The translations under genes and the position numbers were made by a program. DNA of 64,000 nt from Lachnoclostridium sp. UBA1175 (GTDB lineage Bacteria > Bacillota > Clostridia > Lachnospirales > Lachnospiraceae), in contig DBYX01000018.1 of NCBI GenBank assembly GCA_002311665.1, positions 27,005 through 91,004 of the forward strand. Direction: 5' to 3'. Below, piece after piece: positions 8,244 through 16,033 of this stretch. The stretch's first letter is position 1, and every line of letters begins with the position of its first letter. A model generated the notes under the pieces. The model made no database searches. It was not told the origin of the DNA and worked only from the letters and a program-made list of their open reading frames with translations.

Positions 8244-9968
8244 TCACTCGATGACATACGACTGGATCACCGACCATACATCCTTCGACTCCATACCGAG
8301 TCTCCATGCCGAGCAGCCCGCGAGTTTGTTCTCCTTCATCACCTCGAGCTTCAGCTTCAGAGAATCCGCATCCTCGATCCAGATCTTGACCAGCTTGCCG
8401 TCCTCGGTGACCTCGGCGTAGTTCTGGCCGAACTCCTCGCTCCATGCGCTGGAACCGCCGTGGTCCTTGATGTACTTCTTGATCGTGTCCATGCCCGCCG
8501 CTTCGTTCGGCACGGGCTCGTCCGCCGCATGGACCTCGTTCACCATCCACTTTCTGGTGAAGAACGGAACACCGAGGATCAGGCGATCCGCAGGAACCTT
8601 CTTGAGCATCTCGTTCACGCCGCCCTTCACGAAGCCGATGGACGCCACGGAACCTGCCTCCTTCGACTTGGAGTAGTGCTCGTCGTAACCCATGAAAATG
8701 ATATAGTCCACGAATTCGCTCTGCTCGTCAAGACGGTAGAACGAGTTCAACTGGTTCGGATAATAGTTGTCCGTGGAGATCGTGAGCCCCTTGTCCTTGC
8801 ACGCAAGGAACAGTTCGCGGAGGAACTGCAGGAAATGAGGCGCCGACTCCTTGGTGATGTACTCGAAGTCGATGTTGATACCGTCGGCTCCGACACGCGT
8901 CACCTCGCTCACGAGATTGTTAACCAGAGCCTCGCGCGATGCCGTGTGCGAGAGCACATCCAGGCCCTTGACATCCTTCGCGAAGTCATCCGCCAGCGCC
9001 CAGACCTTCAGGCCTGCGGCGTGTGCCGCCTTGACGTAGGTCGCGCTCGCAATGGAACTGATCCCTCCCTCCGTGTTCGAGAAACCGAACCACGTGGGCG
9101 AGATTACATTGAGGCCCTTGGTCTCCTTGATCGCGGCCTTGAAATCCGCCTCGCTGATCTCGCCGCCGAGCGAATGCCATACCATGCACACCTTGCCGGT
9201 AAGTCCGTGGCGCGTATACTCTTCGCCCTTCGCCGGAATGGCGAGTGCATTCTGCGAGTATGTCGTTGTCTCAAGATTGTTGACGTAGCCCCAGCGGCCG
9301 TCCTCCGTCATAACCTTCGACCAGGTATTGCCGGAGATATCCTCCGCAAGGTACAGCACCGCACCCTTGTCGAGCTCCGCGACGATCGGCTTGGTGATGT
9401 CGCCGCCCTCTCTCATCACGGTGCCCTCCTCGGCTTTGACCGAGGCGCGGTAAATCTTCTTACCCGCGGTGATGATGGAGATCCTGTTCGGTTCCGTCGA
9501 TTCGATGACGTTCATCTTGCCATACTGCTGAAGCAGTTGCGTGCAGAGATAGATCTCATTGCCCTTGGTGATGACCATCGGCGAATCGGTTGTCTTGTCC
9601 TGACCGTCCTCTTTGTAGGTCTTGCTTCCGCTGCTGTAGCTCCTGCGCGCCGTCGCGTCCGTCACATAGAGGAGTTCATCGTACTCGTTCCAGTAAAAAC
9701 GGCTGTCAAGACTGCTCGCGAGTGAGGCCGGAACGTACATCTTGCCGTTCTCGACAATACCCTTGCTCTCGCTCAGTCTCGCATTCACCATCAGCATGAC
9801 GTCGTTGTCGCCGAGCCCGTAAAATTTCTTAAGGTCCGACTGCTCCGTGGAGGGCGTCTTGACCTTATCTGTCGTCGTGTTGCCGGTCTCATTCTTGTCC
9901 CCACACCCGACCAGCATACAAATCGCAGCGATTGCGATCATGATCGCGATTACACTTTTCTTGCTCAT
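8244..9968 (-). CDS. GH18-family lipoprotein, YaaH/SleL-like glycosidase
   Basis: 574 residues from MSKKSV, preceded by GGGAGG. A signal sequence ends in a lipobox (LVGC, Cys 22), so the protein should be anchored outside the membrane. Residues 75-170 resemble a copper-amine-oxidase-type dimerisation domain, and 175-235 an SH3-like domain (NTWSKVMTEDGRWGYV). The rest is a GH18 barrel with the catalytic pattern DGINIDFE (acid Glu about 369). Family members cut peptidoglycan or chitin-like glycans; spore cortex hydrolases such as YaaH are relatives. The substrate here is inferred. Confidence 0.88.
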   Translation of the reverse strand: MSKKSVIAIMIAIAAICMLVGCGDKNETGNTTTDKVKTPSTEQSDLKKFYGLGDNDVMLMVNARLSESKGIVENGKMYVPASLASSLDSRFYWNEYDELLYVTDATARRSYSSGSKTYKEDGQDKTTDSPMVITKGNEIYLCTQLLQQYGKMNVIESTEPNRISIITAGKKIYRASVKAEEGTVMREGGDITKPIVAELDKGAVLYLAEDISGNTWSKVMTEDGRWGYVNNLETTTYSQNALAIPAKGEEYTRHGLTGKVCMVWHSLGGEISEADFKAAIKETKGLNVISPTWFGFSNTEGGISSIASATYVKAAHAAGLKVWALADDFAKDVKGLDVLSHTASREALVNNLVSEVTRVGADGINIDFEYITKESAPHFLQFLRELFLACKDKGLTISTDNYYPNQLNSFYRLDEQSEFVDYIIFMGYDEHYSKSKEAGSVASIGFVKGGVNEMLKKVPADRLILGVPFFTRKWMVNEVHAADEPVPNEAAGMDTIKKYIKDHGGSSAWSEEFGQNYAEVTEDGKLVKIWIEDADSLKLKLEVMKENKLAGCSAWRLGMESKDVWSVIQSYVIE

Positions 9969-10430
9969 GGAATCCTCCCGATTCTCGAAAATGAAGCTCT
10001 GAGCAGACTGCGCCCCGAGCCCTCGCAGCGACCATTGTATCACAATTCGCGCGGAAAAGAAACCCCGCATTGCATTTCTGTGTGTTGCGCGTCATATTAT
10101 TCGCCTCGCAGGGTTCCCTCCGCCTATCCTTCCGTCGTCAGGCGCTGTAGTTCATAGGAGGCACATGCAGGTTTTCGCCGCCGCTTCCCGGGCGCAGCCC
10201 CGGCTCGCGACAGCCGTTTTCGAACAGAAGGTAACACCGTGATATGCACACATTTCCGTCCTTCCCGTACCCGCTTCCGCCGTACGACTTCCGATGCCTA
10301 AAGTATAGCCGTAAGCCCCGGAAAATACTATCGGTAAGCTCCCCAAAGATGCAGTATCGGATTTTACGACATCTCCCGCAAATTACGCATTTTCGCGGGG
10401 ATCGATATACATTTTTCACAATTTCGGTAA
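9969..10430. other. Non-coding stretch between the divergent GH18 lipoprotein and mecA genes
   Basis: About 460 bases without a credible gene; short frames here lack ribosome binding sites. The left part should hold the promoter of the GH18 gene; a TACAAT on the minus strand near 10031 could be its -10 box, with a poor -35. One CGGAAAAT octamer lies at 10319-10326. Nothing else was identified. Confidence 0.5.
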
Positions 10431-10459
10431 TTGACTTTCGTGCATATTTCTCTTATACT
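10431..10459 (+). promoter_or_regulatory. Promoter of mecA
   Basis: TTGACT (10431-10436), 17-base spacer, TATACT (10454-10459). The leader to the start codon is about 75 bases. Confidence 0.7.
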
Positions 10460-10540
10460 CAAGCGTAAATATGGGGGATCTGCGCGACCGCGCCCCCGGA
10501 CAAAAATACGCGGACATCCCGCGGGAGAGGAGGCATACGT

Positions 10541-11365
10541 ATGGAGATGGAATTGCTGGATAACGGCGCCATCCGCTGTATCGTCGGACAGTCCGATCTG
10601 GACAAGCACAATCTCACAATGCTCGATTTCGTGATCCATCCGGAATCCTCCCGCTCGATGCTGCAGGAGTTCATCGAACTCGCGCACAGGCGCTACGGCT
10701 TCTGCCCTGCGGGCAACACGCTGATCGAGGCGGTTCCGCTTGCCAAGGATCGTCTGATCCTGACATTTTCCAACGGACAGCCTCCGTTCTTCTCGGATCT
10801 GTTCCGCGATTCCGAAGCGCCCGAGACCGACGAGGACGACTTCGACGATCCCGATGCGGAAGCTTCCCGCGCGGAGGACACCGATCCCGGCTCCGGCATG
10901 GGCGAGGATTTCCTCTCCCCGGTCGGACACGGCGAGTTCGGCAAGATCACGCCCGGCAAGAGAAGCCGGCGTCACGCCTCCCGTGAGCCGGAGATTTACC
11001 GCAACACGCGCCTTCTGATGAGCTGCAACGACATTCTCGGCTCGGAGGACAATGTCACCGAAACGAAGCCGGAGGAGGCCGAGGAGGTTGTCATCTGCTT
11101 CCGCAAGCTGGACAACCTGATGTCCTTCGCGGACATCGCGGCGCCGATGCGCCTCTCGAGCACCCTGTTCTACGGTGCGATCGACCGGTGCTACGTGCTC
11201 CTGCTGAACCGTGAGGACAGCGATCCCGCGGACCTGCGGCGCGCCGGCGACCTGGCCGACGAGTACGGCACGAGACTGTTTGACTACTCGATCCCGTACT
11301 ACCGCGAGTATTTCCGCTGTATCGCCGAGGACGACGCGCTCGAGAAGCTTCGCTCGGTGCGCTGA
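10541..11365 (+). CDS. mecA: Adaptor protein MecA
   Basis: 274 residues. MecA delivers substrate proteins to the ClpC ATPase for degradation by ClpCP. The N-terminal substrate-binding part (MEMELLDNGAIRCIV and the following LTMLDF) and the C-terminal ClpC-binding part (FRKLDNLMSFADI to YYREYF) fit the family. They are joined by a long acidic linker (about 80-160) richer in Asp/Glu than in Bacillus MecA. It has its own promoter and terminator and a GAGAGGAGG-like ribosome binding site. Targets in this organism are unknown. Confidence 0.85.
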   Translation: MEMELLDNGAIRCIVGQSDLDKHNLTMLDFVIHPESSRSMLQEFIELAHRRYGFCPAGNTLIEAVPLAKDRLILTFSNGQPPFFSDLFRDSEAPETDEDDFDDPDAEASRAEDTDPGSGMGEDFLSPVGHGEFGKITPGKRSRRHASREPEIYRNTRLLMSCNDILGSEDNVTETKPEEAEEVVICFRKLDNLMSFADIAAPMRLSSTLFYGAIDRCYVLLLNREDSDPADLRRAGDLADEYGTRLFDYSIPYYREYFRCIAEDDALEKLRSVR

Positions 11366-11385
11366 CAGACGAAGACATAAAAGAA

Positions 11386-11420
11386 ACGGACCATCCCGCA
11401 AGGATGGTCCGTCTTTGATT
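11386..11420 (+). terminator. Terminator after mecA
   Basis: Perfect 11-bp stem (11386-11396 with 11402-11412) followed by a T-rich tract. Confidence 0.8.
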
Positions 11421-11460
11421 GTTCAGGATTGATCTGTTCAATATCTGTTTGTACCCACTC

Positions 11461-11661
11461 TTACTTGGAAGCGAAGTACGTATTGATCTCCTCAACGAGC
11501 ATATCGACATCGATGCCGTGCACCATGCAAGCCTGCTCCAGCGTCTCACCCTGAGCGGACGGACATCCCACGCAATGCATACCTGCACCCATAAGGATCG
11601 ATGCAACCTCGTAATCCGCGCGGAGAATCTCTCCCATCTTCATATCTTTGTTAACGATCAT
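11461..11661 (-). CDS. DUF1858 redox-disulfide protein
   Basis: 66 residues from the ATG that follows AAGGAGG. It matches the short DUF1858 type, called hybrid-cluster-protein-associated redox disulfide domain, with the pattern HCVGCPSAQGETLEQAC. The CxxC pair probably does disulfide chemistry in the cytoplasm. No hybrid cluster protein gene is nearby. An earlier in-frame start runs through the terminator hairpin of the LRR gene and is unlikely. Confidence 0.88.
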   Translation of the reverse strand: MIVNKDMKMGEILRADYEVASILMGAGMHCVGCPSAQGETLEQACMVHGIDVDMLVEEINTYFASK

Positions 11662-11681
11662 CGCCGTAATCCTCCTTAGTT

Positions 11682-11717
11682 CAAAAATCCCGCGGCAGAA
11701 CACCCCGCCGCGGGATT
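11682..11717 (-). terminator. Terminator of the Ig-like/LRR gene
   Basis: Perfect 11-bp stem (11686-11696 with 11707-11717); on the minus strand it is followed by five T residues. Confidence 0.85.
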
Positions 11718-11769
11718 GATTATAGCCGATTCGATATGTTGTGTCAACCACCGATCGAACGTTCGCGGA

Positions 11770-13593
11770 TCAGTCGTAGTGAACGATAACGGATGCCTCC
11801 TGCGCGGCGGTCATCTTGATCGTGGTGCCTTCGCTCACATAGAGCTCCTTAAGCTTGGCGTTTTTGGTGATGTCTATGGTCGTGAACTCGTTGTAGGTGC
11901 ACATGAGCAGCTCGAGCTCCGCGTTTTTGCCGACATCCAGTTTTGTGATGCGGTTGTTGTAGCAAGACAGGCATTCCAGGTTCCCGTACTTGGAAACATC
12001 GATCGAAGTGAGCTGATTGTCTTCGCAGAACAGATTGTACAGTTCACTGCCTCCGCCCAGTTTCAGCGTCGTCAGCAAATTATCGGAGCAGTAGATGTTG
12101 CCCAGGTAATTGTTCTTGCTCAGATCAAGCTTTGCCAGTTTGTTCCAGCAGCAATTGAGATATCCCATGTACTTCTTCGTGCTCAGATCCAGCTTCGTCA
12201 GTCGGTTCACCGAGCAGTCAAGGCTGTACAGCGAGGGACTGATGCCGAGGTTCAGCGAGGTGAGCTGATTTTTCTGGCACTCAACGATCATCAGGTTCGG
12301 ATTGCGGCTCAGATCCAGGGATGTCAGACTGTTACTGCTGATATATATGATCTCAAGCAGAGCGTTTTTGGTCGTGTCGATCTTCTTCAACTGATTGCCT
12401 GCAGCCTGAATGGAGATCAGATGCGTAAAATACTCCATTCCCGTCAGGTCGGTGATCCCCTGGTCTTCGACCTGAAGCGAGCTGAGTGAGAAGAGCTCAT
12501 TCCAGGAGAGGGAGTCATCACCGTCCGTATCATACCCTTTGACATACGCGCGGAATTTTGCGTCCGGGAATGTATCCTTGTTGATCAGGCAGCTGCCGAG
12601 CGTAAGTTTGATGGGAGAGGATACCGCTTTCTTGCCGTTGCCGTCCGTCACCACACAGCGGAACTGGTAACCGTCGTGCCCCGCCTTCGCCGCGCGCAGC
12701 TGGAACATATCCTTCTTCGCGGTCGCGTTGGTCGAGTTCTGCCATGTGCTCGAGCCCGGGGCCTTCGTCTGCCACTGGTACTTCAGCGTGCCGATACCTC
12801 TCGCCGCCACCATGAAGTTCACCTCGGAGCCGGGAACCACCTTCATGCTCGGGGTCGTGCACAGGATCACGGGCTTCACCGTGAGCATCGCGGTGTTCGA
12901 GGTAACCTTCTTGTTGTTTCCGTCGGTCACGATGCAACGGACTTCATAGCCGTTGTGCGCCTCCTGAACGCCGATCGTGAAGGTTGCCTTCGTCGCGCTT
13001 GACGCCGTGGAATTCTTCCAGCTGAGCGAGCCCGGAGCCTTCGTCTGCCACTGATACTTCAACGTTGCCTTGCCCACCGCAGCCACCGTAAACTCGGCCG
13101 TCGAACCGATGGCCACCGACGCGTCCTTCGGCTGCGCCGTGATCGTCAGCGTGTCGCTGAGCACCGTGAGCGTGGCCGCCGGCGTCGTGATGCTCGTGCT
13201 GCCGCCGTCCTTCACGATGCAGCGGAACTGGTATCCGTTGTGCCCCGCCTGCACCTTAAGGCTGAATATTCTCTTGGTTCCGTTCGAAGAAGCGGAATTC
13301 TTCCACTCACTCGAGCCCGGAGCCTTCGTCTGCCACTGGTACGAGACCGTCCCCGTCGTCTGCGTGACCAGGGTCTCGAAACTCACGGTATCTCCCACCG
13401 CAGCAGTAACGTCCTTCGGCGCTGTCTTGAGTACCATGTTGCTGACCGGAACCGAAATGCCGGTCTGCGCGCCTGCCGTCTGTGCCAGAGCGTTCATACC
13501 GTTCGACGCGAACAGCAGCGTGATCGCGCACATCGCGGCGATCGCTACGGAAGCCACCTTTCCGGCAACCGTTCTGTGTCTTCTGATTTTCAT
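11770..13593 (-). CDS. Secreted protein with Ig-like repeats, an EF-hand-like loop and leucine-rich repeats
   Basis: 607 residues. A signal peptide (basic start, hydrophobic core, end near ALA at 37) is followed by three Ig-like repeats of about 88 residues, each with the signature YQWQTKAPGS. At about 355 there is an EF-hand-like calcium loop (YDTDGDDSLSWNE). The rest is a bacterial leucine-rich repeat domain (LTSLDLSRNPNL type, about 20-22 residues per unit). No LPxTG or other wall anchor is visible, so the protein is probably released or held non-covalently. The role is likely adhesion or surface recognition. It has its own promoter and terminator. Confidence 0.85.
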   Translation of the reverse strand: MKIRRHRTVAGKVASVAIAAMCAITLLFASNGMNALAQTAGAQTGISVPVSNMVLKTAPKDVTAAVGDTVSFETLVTQTTGTVSYQWQTKAPGSSEWKNSASSNGTKRIFSLKVQAGHNGYQFRCIVKDGGSTSITTPAATLTVLSDTLTITAQPKDASVAIGSTAEFTVAAVGKATLKYQWQTKAPGSLSWKNSTASSATKATFTIGVQEAHNGYEVRCIVTDGNNKKVTSNTAMLTVKPVILCTTPSMKVVPGSEVNFMVAARGIGTLKYQWQTKAPGSSTWQNSTNATAKKDMFQLRAAKAGHDGYQFRCVVTDGNGKKAVSSPIKLTLGSCLINKDTFPDAKFRAYVKGYDTDGDDSLSWNELFSLSSLQVEDQGITDLTGMEYFTHLISIQAAGNQLKKIDTTKNALLEIIYISSNSLTSLDLSRNPNLMIVECQKNQLTSLNLGISPSLYSLDCSVNRLTKLDLSTKKYMGYLNCCWNKLAKLDLSKNNYLGNIYCSDNLLTTLKLGGGSELYNLFCEDNQLTSIDVSKYGNLECLSCYNNRITKLDVGKNAELELLMCTYNEFTTIDITKNAKLKELYVSEGTTIKMTAAQEASVIVHYD

Positions 13594-13666
13594 ACAGATG
13601 CCTCCTCATTTTCTCTTTTCACTTCTCAGTGCGCGGCCGCAAAAACGATATCCGCGCGACGTATCG

Positions 13667-13695
13667 ATTGTAGCAGAAATGCATATTGTTGTAAA
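13667..13695 (-). promoter_or_regulatory. Promoter of the Ig-like/LRR gene
   Basis: On the minus strand TTTACA (13690-13695), 17-base spacer, TACAAT (13667-13672). The -35 region overlaps a short inverted repeat (TTGTT-TACAACAA type) that might be an operator; that is speculative. Confidence 0.6.
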
Positions 13696-13767
13696 CAATA
13701 ATATTTCATATCGAATATTTAACGATTTTGCGGAAAATAAGGCTTTCGGGCCTTATAAAAATTGTTC

Positions 13768-13796
13768 TTGCATTCCGTTGTTTTATGAAGTACACT
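13768..13796 (+). promoter_or_regulatory. Promoter of the ferredoxin gene
   Basis: TTGCAT (13768-13773), 17-base spacer, TACACT (13791-13796), about 50 bases before the start codon. Confidence 0.6.
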
Positions 13797-13849
13797 GTAG
13801 GCAGTGAGCCGACCGTGGCTCGCGAGTTCTGACAGGAGGATGTAAAACA

Positions 13850-14020
13850 ATGGCATTTGTTATCAATGACGGTTGTGTAAAGTGCGGCGCTTGCGCAGGC
13901 GAGTGCCCCGTAGGAGCGATCACCGAGGGTGAGGACAAGTACGAGATCGACGCGGATGCTTGCCTTGGCTGCGGCACCTGTGCTGCTACCTGCCCTACCG
14001 GTTCCATCACCGAGGAGTAA
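13850..14020 (+). CDS. Two-cluster [4Fe-4S] ferredoxin
   Basis: A 56-residue clostridial-type ferredoxin that is easily missed because of its size. It has two CxxCxxCxxxCP motifs (Cys 9, 12, 15, 19 and 38, 41, 44, 48), each followed by the typical VGAI or TGSI. It carries electrons at low potential in the cytoplasm, for example for hydrogenase, pyruvate:ferredoxin oxidoreductase or radical SAM enzymes. GGAGG precedes ATG at good distance. It is a single-gene unit with its own promoter and a strong terminator. Confidence 0.95.
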   Translation: MAFVINDGCVKCGACAGECPVGAITEGEDKYEIDADACLGCGTCAATCPTGSITEE

Positions 14021-14041
14021 TCAGCAACAACCCAAAAACAC

Positions 14042-14074
14042 AAGGGGAACTGCACACTGCAGTTCCCCTTTTAA
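14042..14074 (+). terminator. Terminator after ferredoxin, probably bidirectional
   Basis: 13-bp stem (14042-14054 with 14058-14070) followed by T residues on the plus strand. It sits between the converging ferredoxin and dnaB genes and could stop both, although the minus-strand T run is short. Confidence 0.8.
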
Positions 14075-14081
14075 TTTGCTC

Positions 14082-15431
14082 TCAATTCGCCCGGTTGCTC
14101 TCCAGATTGAGAAATTTCGTCTGCTCACCGATCCACGCGAGCTTGACCGTTCCGGTCGAGCCGTTTCGCTGTTTGCCGATGATGACTTCCGTGATACCGG
14201 GCTCTTTGCATTTTTCTTTCGTGTAATACTCGTCGCGGTACAAAAACATAACCACGTCGGCATCCTGCTCGATGGCGCCGGACTCACGCAGGTCCGAGAG
14301 CACCGGCCGCTTGTCCTCGCGGGTATCCGGCTGGCGCGACAGCTGCGACAGCGCGATAACCGGACAGTTCAGCTCACGCGCGAGCGCCTTGAGCGAACGG
14401 CTGATCTCCGAAACCTCGTTCTGACGGGATTCGTTGCGCTTCGTTCCCTTTGACTCCATCAACTGCAGGTAGTCGATCATGACGAGCTGCAGATCGTGGT
14501 CCAACTTGAGTCTGCGGCACTTCGAGCGAACTTCCTGAACCGAAGCCGCCGGCGTGTCAAAGATGTAAAGCGGTGCCTCGCCGATGCGGCGAGCCGCCAT
14601 CATCATATCCTCCCAGTCGTGATCCTCGAGCTTGCCCGTGCGGATCTTCTGCAGATTCACGCCGGAATCGAGCGCCAGGATACGGTTGACAAGCTGTACC
14701 TGGCTCATCTCAAGGCTGAAGATCGCAGTGGGAACGTGCTTGCGCACGGCGATATTTTCCGCGAGATTCAACGCGAACGCGGTCTTGCCCATCGAGGGAC
14801 GCGCCGCGATCAGCACCAGGTCGGAAGGCTGCAGTCCGGCCGTGCGGTAATCCAGGTCGAAAAATCCGGTCGGGATACCCGTCGTCTGGCCTCCGCTCTT
14901 CGCCGCCTTCTCGATGTTGTTCAGCGCCTCGACGACGATCCGGCTGATCGGCATCGTCTCCGCCGCCTGCCCCTCCTGGAACAGACGGAACATCTGCTCC
15001 TCGGCACGCGCGAAGACATCGTCCACCGGCTCATCGTCCTTGTAGCAGTCCCCTGCGAGCTTGTCGCTTATGTGAATAAACCGGCGCAGGCGGGATTTGT
15101 CGCGCACGATCGCCGCGTAATCCGCCGTGTTGGCCGAGGACGGAACCCCGTTCATCAGTTCCAGCATATACTCCGGCGAGCACTGCGCGTCCGGTACGTG
15201 GCGAGCGCGCATACGCTCCTGCACCGTCACCTCGTCGGTCTCCAGCCCCTGCTGGTTCATCTCAACAAGCACGTCGAAGTAAATGCCGAGCGTGCTGTCA
15301 TAAAAATCCTCACCCGTGATCACCCCTGTCACGATACCGATCGCTTCCTTGTCCAACAGCATGGACCCAATGACCGACCGCTCCGCCTCGAGGTTGTGAG
15401 GCATGCCTTTGCGGCTGACCGCTTCTTCCAT
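14082..15431 (-). CDS. dnaB: Replicative DNA helicase DnaB
   Basis: 449 residues. The hexameric helicase unwinds DNA at the replication fork. It has the N-terminal DnaB domain (MPHNLEAERSVIGSML start) and the RecA-like C-terminal domain with Walker A (ARPSMGKTAF), a Walker B-type stretch (LQLVMIDYLQLM) and the late DLRESGAIEQDADVVMFL. Length is normal. It is last in the run gdpP-rplI-dnaB, an order common in Firmicutes. Confidence 0.97.
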   Translation of the reverse strand: MEEAVSRKGMPHNLEAERSVIGSMLLDKEAIGIVTGVITGEDFYDSTLGIYFDVLVEMNQQGLETDEVTVQERMRARHVPDAQCSPEYMLELMNGVPSSANTADYAAIVRDKSRLRRFIHISDKLAGDCYKDDEPVDDVFARAEEQMFRLFQEGQAAETMPISRIVVEALNNIEKAAKSGGQTTGIPTGFFDLDYRTAGLQPSDLVLIAARPSMGKTAFALNLAENIAVRKHVPTAIFSLEMSQVQLVNRILALDSGVNLQKIRTGKLEDHDWEDMMMAARRIGEAPLYIFDTPAASVQEVRSKCRRLKLDHDLQLVMIDYLQLMESKGTKRNESRQNEVSEISRSLKALARELNCPVIALSQLSRQPDTREDKRPVLSDLRESGAIEQDADVVMFLYRDEYYTKEKCKEPGITEVIIGKQRNGSTGTVKLAWIGEQTKFLNLESNRAN

Positions 15432-15504
15432 TCAACTACACTCCGTGAGTAATATCCGCCCGGCAGCGCCCCGCCTGTGCGCCGTCGGACACCTTCGTTC
15501 CGGA

Positions 15505-15954
15505 TTACCGGACACCTTCCACCTTGACTTCCAGCTCCGCACTCGCCTGCGGGTGAAGGCGGATCGCCGCATGCACAATGCCCTCGTTCTTGATCGCGAT
15601 CGGCAGCGTGATCTTCTTCTTATCGATCTCGATCCCCAGCTGCTCCTTGATCGCCTCGCCGACTTCCTTCACGGATACCGAGCCGAATACGCGGCCGTTC
15701 TCACCGATCTTGATCGGCACGGTGACCGACTTGCCCTCGAACTGCGCGGCGAGCTGCTGTGCCGCCTCGAGCACCTCCTGCTCGTGCTTCGCCTCCGCTG
15801 CCTTCTGCAGTTTCAGATCGTTGAGGTTCTTCGGTGTCGCCTCGACGCCGAGCTTCTTGGGGAACAGGAAGTTTCTCGCGTAGCCGTCGCTGGCTTTCAC
15901 GACCTGTCCCTTCTTTCCGAGTGCTTTCACATCCTGCAGCAAAATAACATCCAT
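15505..15954 (-). CDS. rplI: 50S ribosomal protein L9
   Basis: 149 residues, full length. The N-terminal RNA-binding domain carries the L9 signature (MDVILLQDVKALGKKGQ to SDGYARNFLFP), followed by the long linker helix and C-terminal domain. An AGGAAACG ribosome binding site precedes ATG. It lies between gdpP and dnaB. Confidence 0.97.
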   Translation of the reverse strand: MDVILLQDVKALGKKGQVVKASDGYARNFLFPKKLGVEATPKNLNDLKLQKAAEAKHEQEVLEAAQQLAAQFEGKSVTVPIKIGENGRVFGSVSVKEVGEAIKEQLGIEIDKKKITLPIAIKNEGIVHAAIRLHPQASAELEVKVEGVR

Positions 15955-16033
15955 CTATCGTTTCCTCCGTAATTTCATAGTCTGTCCCGCAGTGTCCGCT
16001 CCGGCGGGTCATCCCGCCCGCGGCCGCCGCGGC

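Noticed and set aside
10138..10419. Small minus-strand genes in the gap before mecA
   Set aside because: The frames lack ribosome binding sites and protein-like composition, and one of them covers the region next to the mecA promoter.
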